Origin: Guptibacillus hwajinpoensis
GTDB lineage: Bacteria; Bacillota; Bacilli; Bacillales; Guptibacillaceae
Length of the DNA stretch: 64,000 nt
Direction: 5' to 3'
Assembly (NCBI RefSeq): GCF_020524165.1
Contig: NZ_JAIVKU010000002.1
Location: 287,208 to 351,207, forward strand
The notes beneath the pieces were generated by a model. It was not told where the DNA came from. It was given only the letters and a program-made list of their open reading frames with translations, and did not search any database. Shown in pieces: positions 17,533 to 26,891 of this stretch (its first letter is position 1; the number at the start of each line of letters is the position of its first letter). The translations under genes and the position numbers were made by a program.

Positions 17533-18756
17533 TTACTCTGTTTCTTCTTTCATTGGCGTCGAAAAGCGAAACGATTCGCCTTGAAGCATGGCATCATTAT
17601 AAAGAAAAAGCACAACATCGAAATCTTTATCTGCCATATAATCTGTTAAGATCTGATCATCGTTGTAACGGATATCATAGACAGTCGTATTGGAAAAATG
17701 TTGAGCGATGTGAAACGCGATTGGATTTGCGTAAGAGTCTTTTAAAATCAGCAGGTGACTTTCTTCTTTTACTGCTGGATTTTCAATAGTAATTTCGGCT
17801 GTATTGTTCATGTAAAGCCCGCCAAAATCAATTGGATTGTTATCTCTGAATATGTCTGTTCCATAGACTTGTTTAAATTTCCGCTCTTTCCCGTTCCAAG
17901 TAATGGAATAGTCATCAAAGAGGTTATCTTTCGGTAACATATGACAGATCTTTTCTCCTGTAGTATCAACTGTTAAGTAAAGTTGATTGTTATAGCTTCC
18001 GATAAATTGTTTGTCGTTGTGACATGATAATTCATAGTCGCTCTCGTCCTCGTTCATTTTCGTATAATACTTTGAATTCTCAGAGAGAAGAGCAGCCACT
18101 TTTTGATAGCCTTCGAAAGCACCAAACATGTTCCAGTGATGGTCCGTTTTAAAGTACCGCTCTTTCAATTCCTGGTCCGTATATTCTTCTTTAAATTCTT
18201 TCCCAACATCGACCATTGGAATATTTGTTTGATCGAATTTAGAAAAGAAGTAATCTTTCTTTTCTAAACCAGTACCTTCTTCAAGGTAAGAAGGGAGAAT
18301 ATCGATTGTATTCACTTTATGAGGCAGCGAAGCAAAATAAACTTCTTTTCCTTCCTTTTTCATGGTTGCTGCGAATTCATTTAAGTTATTTACAGCATCA
18401 TCAATGTGGCTAGAAGGCTTACTATAACTTGGTTTAGGAATAATCCAATTCGAGTCGGATACATAATAGTCAAAAATATAGGTTTTGTTCGTCATTTGCT
18501 GATATTGAAGATACGATTTCAGCCAAATGTTTCGCCCTGGAAATTGATCGAGAAAATAGGATTCAAAATTGTCCATGTACTCTCCGCTTGAAACATTTTC
18601 AATGGAAAGGTCCGGATTTTGAGCAAGTTCTCTTTTTTCAACATCAGATACTTCAATATCTGCAGAAACTGTGAGATAGAAGAAAACGGTAAATATAAAC
18701 GCAAAGAATGAAATGATGAGGATCCATTTCCTTGCTTTTTCAAGTCGCTGAATCAT
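17533..18756 (-). CDS. DHHW-family cell-surface protein (AlgX/AlgJ-like, polymer O-acylation)
   Basis: The 407-residue protein has one N-terminal membrane anchor (WILIISFFAFIFTVFFYL) and an extracellular SGNH-like domain. The signature TDHHW lies near residue 210, and LLILKDSYANP has the serine-bearing block. These proteins pair with MBOAT acyltransferases and place acetyl groups on extracellular polymers. It lies 21 bases after the MBOAT gene on the same strand. AAAGGAG precedes the ATG. The acceptor is probably a wall or exopolysaccharide polymer, by context. Confidence 0.85.
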   Translation of the reverse strand: MIQRLEKARKWILIISFFAFIFTVFFYLTVSADIEVSDVEKRELAQNPDLSIENVSSGEYMDNFESYFLDQFPGRNIWLKSYLQYQQMTNKTYIFDYYVSDSNWIIPKPSYSKPSSHIDDAVNNLNEFAATMKKEGKEVYFASLPHKVNTIDILPSYLEEGTGLEKKDYFFSKFDQTNIPMVDVGKEFKEEYTDQELKERYFKTDHHWNMFGAFEGYQKVAALLSENSKYYTKMNEDESDYELSCHNDKQFIGSYNNQLYLTVDTTGEKICHMLPKDNLFDDYSITWNGKERKFKQVYGTDIFRDNNPIDFGGLYMNNTAEITIENPAVKEESHLLILKDSYANPIAFHIAQHFSNTTVYDIRYNDDQILTDYMADKDFDVVLFLYNDAMLQGESFRFSTPMKEETE

Positions 18757-18777
18757 TGCAAAGCTCCTTTATGGACA

Positions 18778-20202
18778 TTAAAATCTAAAATAAATAAATG
18801 GATTGTAGCTTGAATTAACAAGGCGAATCATAGCAAAAATGACTAATGTCATATAGATTGCAGGTTCAGAGAAAAGAGTGACAAACTGAAGTCCCTTTAC
18901 TTTGGTCGCTATTCTATTGAAAATATTTCTAATATTTGCAAGGAAAGGGGTGCTGAAAATGACGCCGGCCAGGAATAATACCCAGTTATCATTCCACTGC
19001 AACAGGAACATAGAATCTACAAAAGCGACCTGATTGAGGCCAAACATGGTTTGTAAGTAGTCAAATGAATAAGTAAAGTTGTCGGCGCGGAAAAAGACCC
19101 ACCCGATCATAACAAGGAATAAGACATAAATATGTTGAAGAGGTGACCATTGTCGACTTAACCACTTGCCAAACCCGAGACTCTCAATAACGATAATGGC
19201 CCCGTAATAAAATCCCCACGCCATAAAGGTCCAGCTTGCCCCATGCCAAAATCCAGTGATCGTCCAAACAATTAAAAGGTTGCGAACCTGAACAAGCTTA
19301 CCATGACGATTACCTCCTAATGGAATGTAGACGTAATCTTTAAACCATGTTCCAAGAGAGATATGCCATCTTCTCCAGAATTCTGAAATGCTCTTTGATA
19401 TGTAGGGATATCGAAAGTTTTCGAGAAAATCAAAGCCAAACATTTTTCCAAGACCAATCGCCATGTCACTGTAACCAGAGAAATCGAAATAGATTTGTAG
19501 GGTGTAGGCAATCACACCAATCCACGCCATCATCACACTCATTTCTCCTGCTGGCGTGTTAAACGCCTGGTCTGCTACTACGGCAAAACTATTTGCCAAA
19601 AGCACCTTTTTTGAAAGGCCAATAATGAAGCGCTTTATGCCCTCGTGCACTTTATCGGCCGTAATGGTACGAGAGTGAATTTGTTGATCTACCGTGTTGT
19701 ATCGAACAATTGGCCCCGCAACAAGCTGAGGGAAAAGCGCAATATACAAAGCAAGTGAAAAAACATTTTTCTGTACGGGTGCGTCTTGTCGATAAATATC
19801 GATTACATAGCTCATCGCCTGGAATGTGAAAAATGAAATTCCAATTGGAAGAGGGAGTTCTCCTAGTTCAAAACTTGTTCCTAAGAAAGTGTTGACGTTA
19901 GTTAGAAAGAAATCACCGTATTTGAAGTAACCGAGAATCGCAATGTTACCGATGATTGATAAAGTTAGTAAAAATCTCTTCAGTCGTACCTGATTTTGAA
20001 AATAATCGATCCCTCTACCAAAACCATAGTTCATTACGATTGAAAAAAGCATAAGGAACACGTACTGTGGCTCCCCCCATGCATAGAAAACAAGACTTGC
20101 CGTTAGTAGTACGATATTGCGAAAGCTTTTTCGAGCGAAAAAGTAAGAAAATAAGACGATTGGGAGAAATGCAAATAAGAAAACGAGATTGCTAAATACC
20201 AT
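18778..20202 (-). CDS. MBOAT O-acyltransferase (AlgI/DltB-like)
   Basis: The 474-residue membrane protein has many hydrophobic segments and the MBOAT active-site region, including SISEFWRRWHISLGTWFKDY and the catalytic histidine in GFWHGASWTFMAWG (around residue 320). The family moves acyl groups across the membrane for transfer to extracellular polymers. Together with the DHHW protein it forms a two-gene O-acetylation module. GGAGG precedes the ATG. The choice of AlgI-like rather than DltB follows from the DHHW partner and the lack of dltA, dltC or dltD. Confidence 0.88.
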   Translation of the reverse strand: MVFSNLVFLFAFLPIVLFSYFFARKSFRNIVLLTASLVFYAWGEPQYVFLMLFSIVMNYGFGRGIDYFQNQVRLKRFLLTLSIIGNIAILGYFKYGDFFLTNVNTFLGTSFELGELPLPIGISFFTFQAMSYVIDIYRQDAPVQKNVFSLALYIALFPQLVAGPIVRYNTVDQQIHSRTITADKVHEGIKRFIIGLSKKVLLANSFAVVADQAFNTPAGEMSVMMAWIGVIAYTLQIYFDFSGYSDMAIGLGKMFGFDFLENFRYPYISKSISEFWRRWHISLGTWFKDYVYIPLGGNRHGKLVQVRNLLIVWTITGFWHGASWTFMAWGFYYGAIIVIESLGFGKWLSRQWSPLQHIYVLFLVMIGWVFFRADNFTYSFDYLQTMFGLNQVAFVDSMFLLQWNDNWVLFLAGVIFSTPFLANIRNIFNRIATKVKGLQFVTLFSEPAIYMTLVIFAMIRLVNSSYNPFIYFRF

Positions 20203-20422
20203 ATAGATCCTCCAACTATTAAAAATAATTCACGTAATAACTATAGCATTTATATCTTAGGTAAATAGTTTGATTTGAATAATTTACAAAAATTTAAAAT
20301 GATTTGAAAAGATTTGCAGTTAAAATAAAAGATTGAACTTCTTTCTAATTTTATTATGGAAATACAGGTTAGCACAACGGCGAGGAAGAAGTTCAGTAGT
20401 GTAAAAATAGAGGGAGTCTAAA
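20203..20422. other. Divergent intergenic region, left half
   Basis: This AT-rich stretch should hold the promoter for the minus-strand MBOAT operon, but I find no clean -35/-10 pair. No gene is supported here. Confidence 0.4.
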
Positions 20423-20497
20423 AGTAAACTAATCAGTAAATATTTACTTGACTATTAGGCCTTTGTACCTTAATCTAACAATATGAATACGCTTTCA
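20423..20497 (+). promoter_or_regulatory. Promoter, operator and cre-like site upstream of the first binding protein
   Basis: AGTAAACT (20423-20430) is followed by the perfect palindrome AGTAAATATTTACT (20435-20448), which overlaps the -35 box TTGACT (20448-20453). The -10 TAATCT lies 17 bases on (20471-20476). The cre-like TGAATACGCTTTCA (20484-20497, one mismatch to the CcpA consensus) covers the predicted start region. I infer control by the local LacI-family protein plus CcpA. The same arrangement recurs before the second binding-protein gene. Confidence 0.7.
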
Positions 20498-20534
20498 TTT
20501 TGTGTTATTTAGTAAACAAATAGGAGGGGTTAAG

Positions 20535-21824
20535 GTGAGAAAGGTAATGGGTCGAGTTAGTTTCTTGCTGATTTTGATGTTAGTCCTCGGGGCTTGTTCT
20601 AGTAACAATAGCTCGAGTGAAGGATCAGGTGATGGAGAGAGCAGTGGGAAGAAAGTTACGGCATGGGCATGGAACATTAACGTTCCAGTTCTTGAAGAAG
20701 CAGCTGAGAAGTTTAAAGAAGAAAACCCTGATTTTGAGCTAGAAGTTGTAGAACTTGGTCGTGAAGACGTTTATTCGAAACTAACGACTGGTCTCCAAGC
20801 TGGAGGAAAAGGATTGCCGGATATCGTGCTTGTTGAGGATGATCGGATTCAGGGTTATATGGAAACCTTCCCGGATGCATTTGTAAATGTATCGGATAAG
20901 GGCTTTGATGAGAGTAAAGATAGTTTTCCTAGTTATAAAACAGATCTTCTTTCAAAAGACGGAGCAATGTATGGTTTCCCATTTGATGGTGGACCAACAG
21001 GCGTTTTTTACCGCACCGATTATTTTGAAGAAGCTGGTGTGAATCCTGACGATATTAAGACGTGGGATGACTTTATTGATGCTGGTAAAAAAATCAAAGA
21101 AGCGACAGGAAAAGCAATGCTTGGACTTGATTTGAACGGTGATGACGGCCTTTACCGGATGATGATGACGCAGCAAGGTACGTTCTATTTTGATGATGAA
21201 AAGAACGTGAATTTCACTTCTGAAGAATCCAAAATGGCAGCAGAGAAAGTGAAAATGATGAAAGAAGCAGGCCTAGTGAAAGATACAGTGGGCTGGGATG
21301 CCTGGATTAGTGCGATGGCTCAAGGCGATGTGGCAACTGCTCCATCTGGCGCATGGTTAAGTGGGTCAATTACACAACAGGCGAAAGATACAGAAGGCAA
21401 CTGGGGTGTGTTTAAGCTTCCTGCTTTTGAAGAAGATGGAAACCGTGCAGCCAACCTTGGTGGAAGTAACTATGTGATTACAAGTGCGAGTAAAAACCAG
21501 GACATGGCTTATGATTTCATGGAATTCTTTACAACAAGTGAAGACGTTCAGTTAACGGCGATGGACAACGGTTTGTTCCCAACGCTGAACACGATTTATG
21601 AAAGTGATGCTTTCACGAAAGATGTGGCATTCTTTAACAATCAGCCGATCTGGGAGCTGTTTGCGAGCGAGATGAATGACATTCCTTCTGTTAACTACAC
21701 AGGGAATTATGCGCTTGCAAGTGATGAGTCCATTAAAGCGCAATCTGAAGTCATGAATGATAAGAAATCGATTGAAGACGCCTATAAAGCAGCGGCGGAT
21801 CGACTGAAAAATCGCATTCAATAG
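20535..21824 (+). CDS. Sugar ABC transporter solute-binding lipoprotein, copy 1
   Basis: The GTG at 20535 follows GGAGGGG at correct spacing; the in-frame ATG at 20502 lies in the untranslated leader. The 429-residue protein has a signal peptide with lipobox LVLGAC, then an acidic linker and a family 1 extracellular solute-binding domain starting VTAWAWNINVPVLEEA. It probably delivers galactosides to the permeases encoded downstream. It is a close paralogue of the next gene, differing mainly in the linker and the region after residue 230. Confidence 0.9.
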   Translation: MRKVMGRVSFLLILMLVLGACSSNNSSSEGSGDGESSGKKVTAWAWNINVPVLEEAAEKFKEENPDFELEVVELGREDVYSKLTTGLQAGGKGLPDIVLVEDDRIQGYMETFPDAFVNVSDKGFDESKDSFPSYKTDLLSKDGAMYGFPFDGGPTGVFYRTDYFEEAGVNPDDIKTWDDFIDAGKKIKEATGKAMLGLDLNGDDGLYRMMMTQQGTFYFDDEKNVNFTSEESKMAAEKVKMMKEAGLVKDTVGWDAWISAMAQGDVATAPSGAWLSGSITQQAKDTEGNWGVFKLPAFEEDGNRAANLGGSNYVITSASKNQDMAYDFMEFFTTSEDVQLTAMDNGLFPTLNTIYESDAFTKDVAFFNNQPIWELFASEMNDIPSVNYTGNYALASDESIKAQSEVMNDKKSIEDAYKAAADRLKNRIQ

Positions 21825-21830
21825 TAGAAA

Positions 21831-21907
21831 GGGGTCAGGTTCGAACCTGACCCCCTATAAAGACAACAAAGAAGAAAGTGTCCGTCACCGATGGACACTT
21901 TCTTCTT
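21831..21907. repeat. REP-like element, copy 4 (composite form)
   Basis: The 24-bp palindrome with centre TTCGAA (21831-21854) is followed by AGACAACAAA and a 15-bp hairpin with GTGTCC and GGACAC around a nine-base loop (21869-21907). The hairpin with its T-rich end may terminate transcripts of the first binding-protein gene. Confidence 0.9.
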
Positions 21908-21942
21908 GTAAATAAGCCCATTAATTGGTAAGTAAATAAACT

Positions 21943-22015
21943 AGTAAACTTTTAGTAAACATTTACTTGACTCTGTTTACCTATTCAACTATTCTAATAA
22001 GTGTAGACGCTTTCA
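21943..22015 (+). promoter_or_regulatory. Promoter, operator and cre-like site upstream of the second binding protein
   Basis: AGTAAACT (21943-21950) precedes AGTAAACATTTACT (21954-21967), which overlaps the -35 TTGACT (21967-21972). The -10 TATTCT lies 17 bases on (21990-21995), and TGTAGACGCTTTCA (22002-22015) is a cre-like site. Order and spacing match the first copy, so the duplication included the regulatory region. Confidence 0.7.
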
Positions 22016-22060
22016 TTGTGAATTTTGAAAGTTTTCAGTAATTAATTGGAGGGGTAGTTG

Positions 22061-23341
22061 ATGAAGAAGGTAACGGGTCTAGTTAGTATAAGTATGATGC
22101 TTGTGTTAAGTCTGTTCCTGGCGGCGTGCGGGAATGGTGGAAGTGATAGTGAAGGATCGGGCGATAGCAACAAAGTAACAGCCTGGGCATGGAATATTAA
22201 CGTACCGGTGCTTGAAAAAGCGGCCGAGAAATTTAAAGAAGAAAATCCAGATTTTGAACTCGAAGTTGTTGAAATGGGTACCGATGATGTTTACTCGAAG
22301 TTAACAACGGGCCTTCAAGCTGGAGGTAAAGGTTTACCCGATATCGTTCTTGTAGAAGATGATCGCGTTCAAGGTTATATGAGTGCTTTTCCGGACGCTT
22401 TTGTAAACGTTTCCGATAAAGGCTTTGATGAAATGAAAGATAGTTTCCCGTCTTATAAGACAGAGCTTGTTTCAAAAGACGGCGCCATGTACGGCTTCCC
22501 GTTTGATGGTGGACCAACTGGTGTTTTCTATCGCACGGATATTTTTGAAGAAGCTGGTGTAAATGCGGAAGATATCAAAACGTGGGATGACTACATCGAA
22601 GCTGGTAAAACCATTAACGAAAAAACAGATAAAGCGATGATTGGTTTAGACTTAAACGGTGATGACGGTCTTTACCGCATGATGTTAAATCAACAGGGAA
22701 CATTCTACTTTGATGATGAGAAGAACGTTGCTCTTACTTCAGAAGAATCCAAAAAGGCAATGAAAGTACAACAGAAGCTTAATGAAGAGGGTCTTGTAAA
22801 AGAAACAGTTGGTTGGGACGCTTGGATCAGTGCGATGACAAGTGGCGATGTAGCTACTGCTCCATCTGGTGCGTGGTTATACGGTTCCATTACACAGCAG
22901 GGTAAAGATACTTCAGGTAAATGGGGGTTAATTGAGCTTCCAGCATTTGAAGAAGGTGGAAACCGTGCATCGAATCTTGGGGGAAGTAACTACATGATTC
23001 CTAGTGCAAGTGACAATGCTGATCTCGCTTATGACTTTATGGAATTCTTCTCTACAAATAAAGATGTTCAATTATCTGCAATGGAAGGCGGCCTGTTCCC
23101 TTCATTGAACACGATTTACGATAACGAAGCATTTACAAAAGAAGTTGAGTTCTTTAACAATCAGCCGATCTGGAGTCTTCTTGCTGACGAAATGGACAGC
23201 ATTCCTGCCGTTAATTACACAGGAGACTATGCCGTAGCGAAAGATGAAGCTGTGAAAGCACAGTCTGAAATCGCAAATGGAAAAGGGATTGAAGAAGCGT
23301 TAAAAGCTTCAGAAGATCGTTTGAAAAATCGTATTCAATAA
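22061..23341 (+). CDS. Sugar ABC transporter solute-binding lipoprotein, copy 2
   Basis: The ATG at 22061 follows GGAGGGG. The 426-residue lipoprotein has lipobox FLAAC and the same mature start VTAWAWNINVPVLEKA as copy 1. Long stretches are identical, for example around GGAMYGFPFDGGPTGVFYRTD-like and LNGDDGLYRMM segments. It feeds the same two permeases and stands nearest to them. Slight changes may give each copy a different substrate (alpha- versus beta-galactosides, for instance), which is speculation. Confidence 0.9.
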   Translation: MKKVTGLVSISMMLVLSLFLAACGNGGSDSEGSGDSNKVTAWAWNINVPVLEKAAEKFKEENPDFELEVVEMGTDDVYSKLTTGLQAGGKGLPDIVLVEDDRVQGYMSAFPDAFVNVSDKGFDEMKDSFPSYKTELVSKDGAMYGFPFDGGPTGVFYRTDIFEEAGVNAEDIKTWDDYIEAGKTINEKTDKAMIGLDLNGDDGLYRMMLNQQGTFYFDDEKNVALTSEESKKAMKVQQKLNEEGLVKETVGWDAWISAMTSGDVATAPSGAWLYGSITQQGKDTSGKWGLIELPAFEEGGNRASNLGGSNYMIPSASDNADLAYDFMEFFSTNKDVQLSAMEGGLFPSLNTIYDNEAFTKEVEFFNNQPIWSLLADEMDSIPAVNYTGDYAVAKDEAVKAQSEIANGKGIEEALKASEDRLKNRIQ

Positions 23342-23355
23342 GCTTCAGAAATTAT

Positions 23356-23381
23356 CAGGGGTTGATTCACTTCAACCCCTG
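23356..23381 (+). other. Intercistronic stem-loop between binding protein and permease genes
   Basis: CAGGGGTTGA pairs with TCAACCCCTG around a six-base loop, with no T-run. Such stems commonly protect the binding-protein message and lower permease expression. Confidence 0.55.
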
Positions 23382-23402
23382 TCATGTTAAGGTGGGATAT
23401 TC

Positions 23403-24254
23403 ATGAATCGAGCGAAACGTTTTCCATATTTATTCGCAGCTCCGGCCATTCTGCTTTTCTTAGCATTTACCGTTTATCCAATTATCGCTTCCTTTGTTCT
23501 CAGTTTTCAGGAACGAGTGGGTGGAGAATACGTTTTTGCAGGATTGAAAAACTATACACGCCTCTGGAACGATGATATTTTCTGGACGGCGATGCAGAAC
23601 ACATTCATTATCTTTGTTGTTCAAGTCCCAGTTATGATCATTCTCGCAATGGTACTAGCCAATGTGTTGAACAACCAGCTGTTAAAGCTAAAAGGATTTT
23701 TCCGAGTTTCTTTCTTTCTACCAGCTGTGACATCGCTTGTAGCCTACTCGATCTTGTTCTCAATCATGCTTCAAGAAGAAGGAATAATTAACACGGCACT
23801 TAGTTACATCGGCATTACGGCCATCCCTTGGTTATCCGATCCGTTTTGGGCGAAAGCTTCGATTATTATCGCGATGACGTGGAGATGGACGGGATATAAC
23901 ATGGTTATTTTCCTGGCAGCCCTTCAAAACATTCCAGAAGATTTATATGAAGCGGCTTCTCTTGATGGCGCCAACAAGTTTAAGCAATTTTTCTACATTA
24001 CTGTCCCGCAACTAAAACCAGTGATTCTTTTTGCAGGTATCCTATCGACAATCGGAACGCTTCAGCTTTTCGACGAACCGTTCAACTTAACGGGCGGTGG
24101 ACCGGCAGATTCAACGATGACCCTTGGACTTTATATTTATCAAAGTGGATTTGAATACTTTGACTTCGGCTATGCTTCCGCTATTGCATACGCGGTTGTT
24201 GTTATGGTAGGTATTCTCTCCATTATCCAATTCAAGATAGCAGGTGATGATTAA
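23403..24254 (+). CDS. Sugar ABC transporter permease 1 (CUT1, MalF/GanP type)
   Basis: The 283-residue protein has six membrane segments. The EAA loop, which contacts the ATPase, reads LYEAASLDGANKFKQFFYIT (about 180-199). With the next gene it forms the channel for galactosides. No ATPase gene is in the cluster, so a shared MsmX-type ATPase encoded elsewhere is expected, as is usual in Bacillaceae. AAGGTGG precedes the ATG, and its stop overlaps the next start (TAATG). Confidence 0.92.
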   Translation: MNRAKRFPYLFAAPAILLFLAFTVYPIIASFVLSFQERVGGEYVFAGLKNYTRLWNDDIFWTAMQNTFIIFVVQVPVMIILAMVLANVLNNQLLKLKGFFRVSFFLPAVTSLVAYSILFSIMLQEEGIINTALSYIGITAIPWLSDPFWAKASIIIAMTWRWTGYNMVIFLAALQNIPEDLYEAASLDGANKFKQFFYITVPQLKPVILFAGILSTIGTLQLFDEPFNLTGGGPADSTMTLGLYIYQSGFEYFDFGYASAIAYAVVVMVGILSIIQFKIAGDD

Positions 24255-25153
24255 TGGCTAAGAACCTAGAGGTAATTGAACAGTCGACAAATAAACTCAC
24301 CCTTGCTGAAAGGCAACAAAAGAAACCGAAGAAAAAGAAGAATAAACTAAAAGCCGTTTGGATGTATACACTTCTTAGTATTTTCCTAGTTGTTTCCATC
24401 TTCCCGTTCTACTGGATGTTTATCGGTGCAACAAACGACTCTAGTAAAATGTTTACGAACCCGCCAACGCTTTTACCTGGCGATCAGTTTATGACAAACT
24501 TAACGAACTTAAATGAATCGATTGGTATTTTCAGAGTACTCTTTAACTCACTCTTCGTCTCAGGTCTTTATGTAGTGATTGCCCTTGCTGTTTGTGCGAG
24601 CGCAGCCTACGTTCTAGCGAAGTACAATTTCAAAGGGAAAAAATTCATCTTTACGGCCTTCTTACTTTCCATGATGATTCCTTACCAGGCAACGTTGATT
24701 CCTTTGTTTCAAATGATGTCTGACTTTAATCTATTAAACACGTACTTCGCGGTTATTGCACCGCAACTTTGTTTCCCATTTGCGATTTTCTTGTTAAGAC
24801 AGAACTTCCTGGCTTTCCCAACAGAATTGATGGAGTCAGCGCGTCTTGATGGCGCAAGTGAAACCCGAATCTTTATCTCAATCGTGATTCCGTCGATGCG
24901 ACCGGCTCTAGCAGCTGCATCAATTTTCCTATTCATGACACAGTGGAACAACTTCATGTGGCCGCTCGTTGTGTTGAACACGAACGACATGTACACATTC
25001 CCTGTTGCCCTATCTAGCTTAATGGGACTCTCTTATATCGACTACGGTCAAGTGATGATGGGCGTTACGTTAGCGACTGTTCCGATCATTGCATTCTTCT
25101 TAACTCTGCAAAAACAATTTATTTCAGGTATGCTCGGAAGCGCCTTGAAATAG
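24254..25153 (+). CDS. Sugar ABC transporter permease 2 (CUT1, MalG/GanQ type)
   Basis: The 299-residue protein has a lysine-rich cytosolic N-terminus and six membrane segments. Its EAA loop is LMESARLDGASETRIFISI (about 195-213). It overlaps the preceding permease by one base, so translation is coupled. The glycoside hydrolases that follow suggest uptake of intact galactosides that are split in the cytosol. Confidence 0.92.
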   Translation: MAKNLEVIEQSTNKLTLAERQQKKPKKKKNKLKAVWMYTLLSIFLVVSIFPFYWMFIGATNDSSKMFTNPPTLLPGDQFMTNLTNLNESIGIFRVLFNSLFVSGLYVVIALAVCASAAYVLAKYNFKGKKFIFTAFLLSMMIPYQATLIPLFQMMSDFNLLNTYFAVIAPQLCFPFAIFLLRQNFLAFPTELMESARLDGASETRIFISIVIPSMRPALAAASIFLFMTQWNNFMWPLVVLNTNDMYTFPVALSSLMGLSYIDYGQVMMGVTLATVPIIAFFLTLQKQFISGMLGSALK

Positions 25154-25165
25154 GAGGAGGCTGTT

Positions 25166-26884
25166 ATGCTGGAAGCGAGAAAGAACCAATTTTACCTAAA
25201 CGACGAACCGTTTCAAATCCTGTCAGGAGGTCTCCATTATTTCAGGGTTGTCCCTGAGTATTGGAGAGATCGCCTTCAAAAGCTGAAGGCCCTCGGGTTG
25301 AATACAGTAGAAACGTATATTCCATGGAACTTTCATGAACCGAAAAAAGGTCAGTTTCATTTTGAAGGAATGGCTGACGTGGAGCGGTTCATAGCTGAAG
25401 CACAAGAAATCGGACTTTACGTCATTCTAAGGCCGTCTCCTTATATTTGCGCAGAGTGGGAAATGGGGGGTCTCCCTTCATGGTTACTAAAACAGGATGA
25501 TATGGCACTTCGCTGTAGTCATCCTGCTTTTCTAAACCACGTAGAAGATTATTTCAATGAACTTCTTCCGCGACTGAAGCCATTTTTACAAAAAAATGGT
25601 GGACCGGTCATCGCGTTTCAAATTGAAAATGAATATGGCGCCTATGGCAATGATCAAAATTACCTTGCTTTCCATAAAGAACAATATGAGAAGCATGGCA
25701 TTGATACGTTTTACTTCACTTCAGACGGACCAGATTTCATTAAGCAAGGTTCAATGGAGAATGTCGTGACGACGCTCAATTTCGGATCAAGACCAGAAGA
25801 AGCGTTTGCAGCTCTTGAAGCCATGAAACCTGATTCACCCAAAATGGTGGCGGAATTCTGGATTGGCTGGTTTGATCACTGGAGTGGCGAACATCATACT
25901 CGTGACGCAAAGGAAGCAGCTGAAGTGTTCCAGAAATTAATGGATATGGGCGCATCGGTTAATTTCTATATGTTCCACGGTGGAACGAACTTTGGCTTTT
26001 ATAACGGAGCCAATCATTATGAGAAATATGCACCGACAATTACGAGCTATGACTATGATTCTCTTTTAACAGAGTGGGGAGATGTAACAGACAAATATCT
26101 CGCCATGGCGGATGTGTTGAAGCGTGTAACGGATGTTTCGGTTGAAGATGTTTCTAAAGTTGAGACGAAAAGCTATGGCGAAGTGAAGCTAACGGAGAGT
26201 GTCAGCCTATTCGATGTCCTTCAAGAGGTGGGAACCAAAGTAGAGTACGTGACACCACTTAGCATGGAAAAGCTTGACCAAAACTTTGGCTATACGCTTT
26301 ACCGTACGACGATTCATGAGACGGGAGCGTTAGAGCTTGATACAACGCCCATTCGCGACAGAGCATTCATTTATGTGAATGGAAAGCATGAAGCGACGGT
26401 TTCCATAAATGATGAGAAAAAATCGGTGATGATTCCTTTTCCAGATGAGGAAAACACTTTTGAAATTCTTGTTGAAAACCTGGGCCGAGTGAATTACGGC
26501 AAGCACTTGTCTGATCAGAAAGGGATTGTGCAGAACCTCTGGTTAAACAATCAATATTGGTTTGACTGGGAAATGATGAAGATTGAAGGCGATCGCCTTC
26601 CTAAGACGTACACAGCAGGCGACCGTTATCCTAAATATCTTAAGGGCATATTCACGGTTGATCAATGCTATGATACATTTGTTGATTTGGAAGGGTTTAC
26701 AAAAGGTAACGTGTATATCAATGGATTTAATCTTGGTCGCTACTGGCAGACGATGGGACCACAGCAGCGTCTTTATTTACCTGGCCCACTGTTACAGGAA
26801 GGTGAAAATGAAATTGTCGTTCTCGAATTAGAGGGACACACGGCAAGCGGCGTCACATTAATAAACGAACCTAAACTCGGATAA
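25166..26884 (+). CDS. Beta-galactosidase, glycoside hydrolase family 35
   Basis: The 572-residue protein has no signal peptide and so acts in the cytosol. GH35 motifs are SGGLHYFRVVPEYW, the acid/base glutamate in FQIENEYGAYG (about residue 154), and the nucleophile in MVAEFWIGWFDHW (about residue 230). A C-terminal jelly-roll part ends near YINGFNLGRYW. It releases terminal beta-galactose. GGAGGAGG precedes the ATG. A GH42 enzyme with a similar reaction lies later in the same cluster, so the two probably differ in linkage or aglycone preference. Confidence 0.93.
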   Translation: MLEARKNQFYLNDEPFQILSGGLHYFRVVPEYWRDRLQKLKALGLNTVETYIPWNFHEPKKGQFHFEGMADVERFIAEAQEIGLYVILRPSPYICAEWEMGGLPSWLLKQDDMALRCSHPAFLNHVEDYFNELLPRLKPFLQKNGGPVIAFQIENEYGAYGNDQNYLAFHKEQYEKHGIDTFYFTSDGPDFIKQGSMENVVTTLNFGSRPEEAFAALEAMKPDSPKMVAEFWIGWFDHWSGEHHTRDAKEAAEVFQKLMDMGASVNFYMFHGGTNFGFYNGANHYEKYAPTITSYDYDSLLTEWGDVTDKYLAMADVLKRVTDVSVEDVSKVETKSYGEVKLTESVSLFDVLQEVGTKVEYVTPLSMEKLDQNFGYTLYRTTIHETGALELDTTPIRDRAFIYVNGKHEATVSINDEKKSVMIPFPDEENTFEILVENLGRVNYGKHLSDQKGIVQNLWLNNQYWFDWEMMKIEGDRLPKTYTAGDRYPKYLKGIFTVDQCYDTFVDLEGFTKGNVYINGFNLGRYWQTMGPQQRLYLPGPLLQEGENEIVVLELEGHTASGVTLINEPKLG

Positions 26885-26891
26885 AGGATCG

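Noticed and set aside
20502..20534. Start of the first binding protein at the upstream ATG (20502)
   Set aside because: The GGAGGGG site lies after this ATG and fits the GTG at 20535, which also gives a normal signal peptide.
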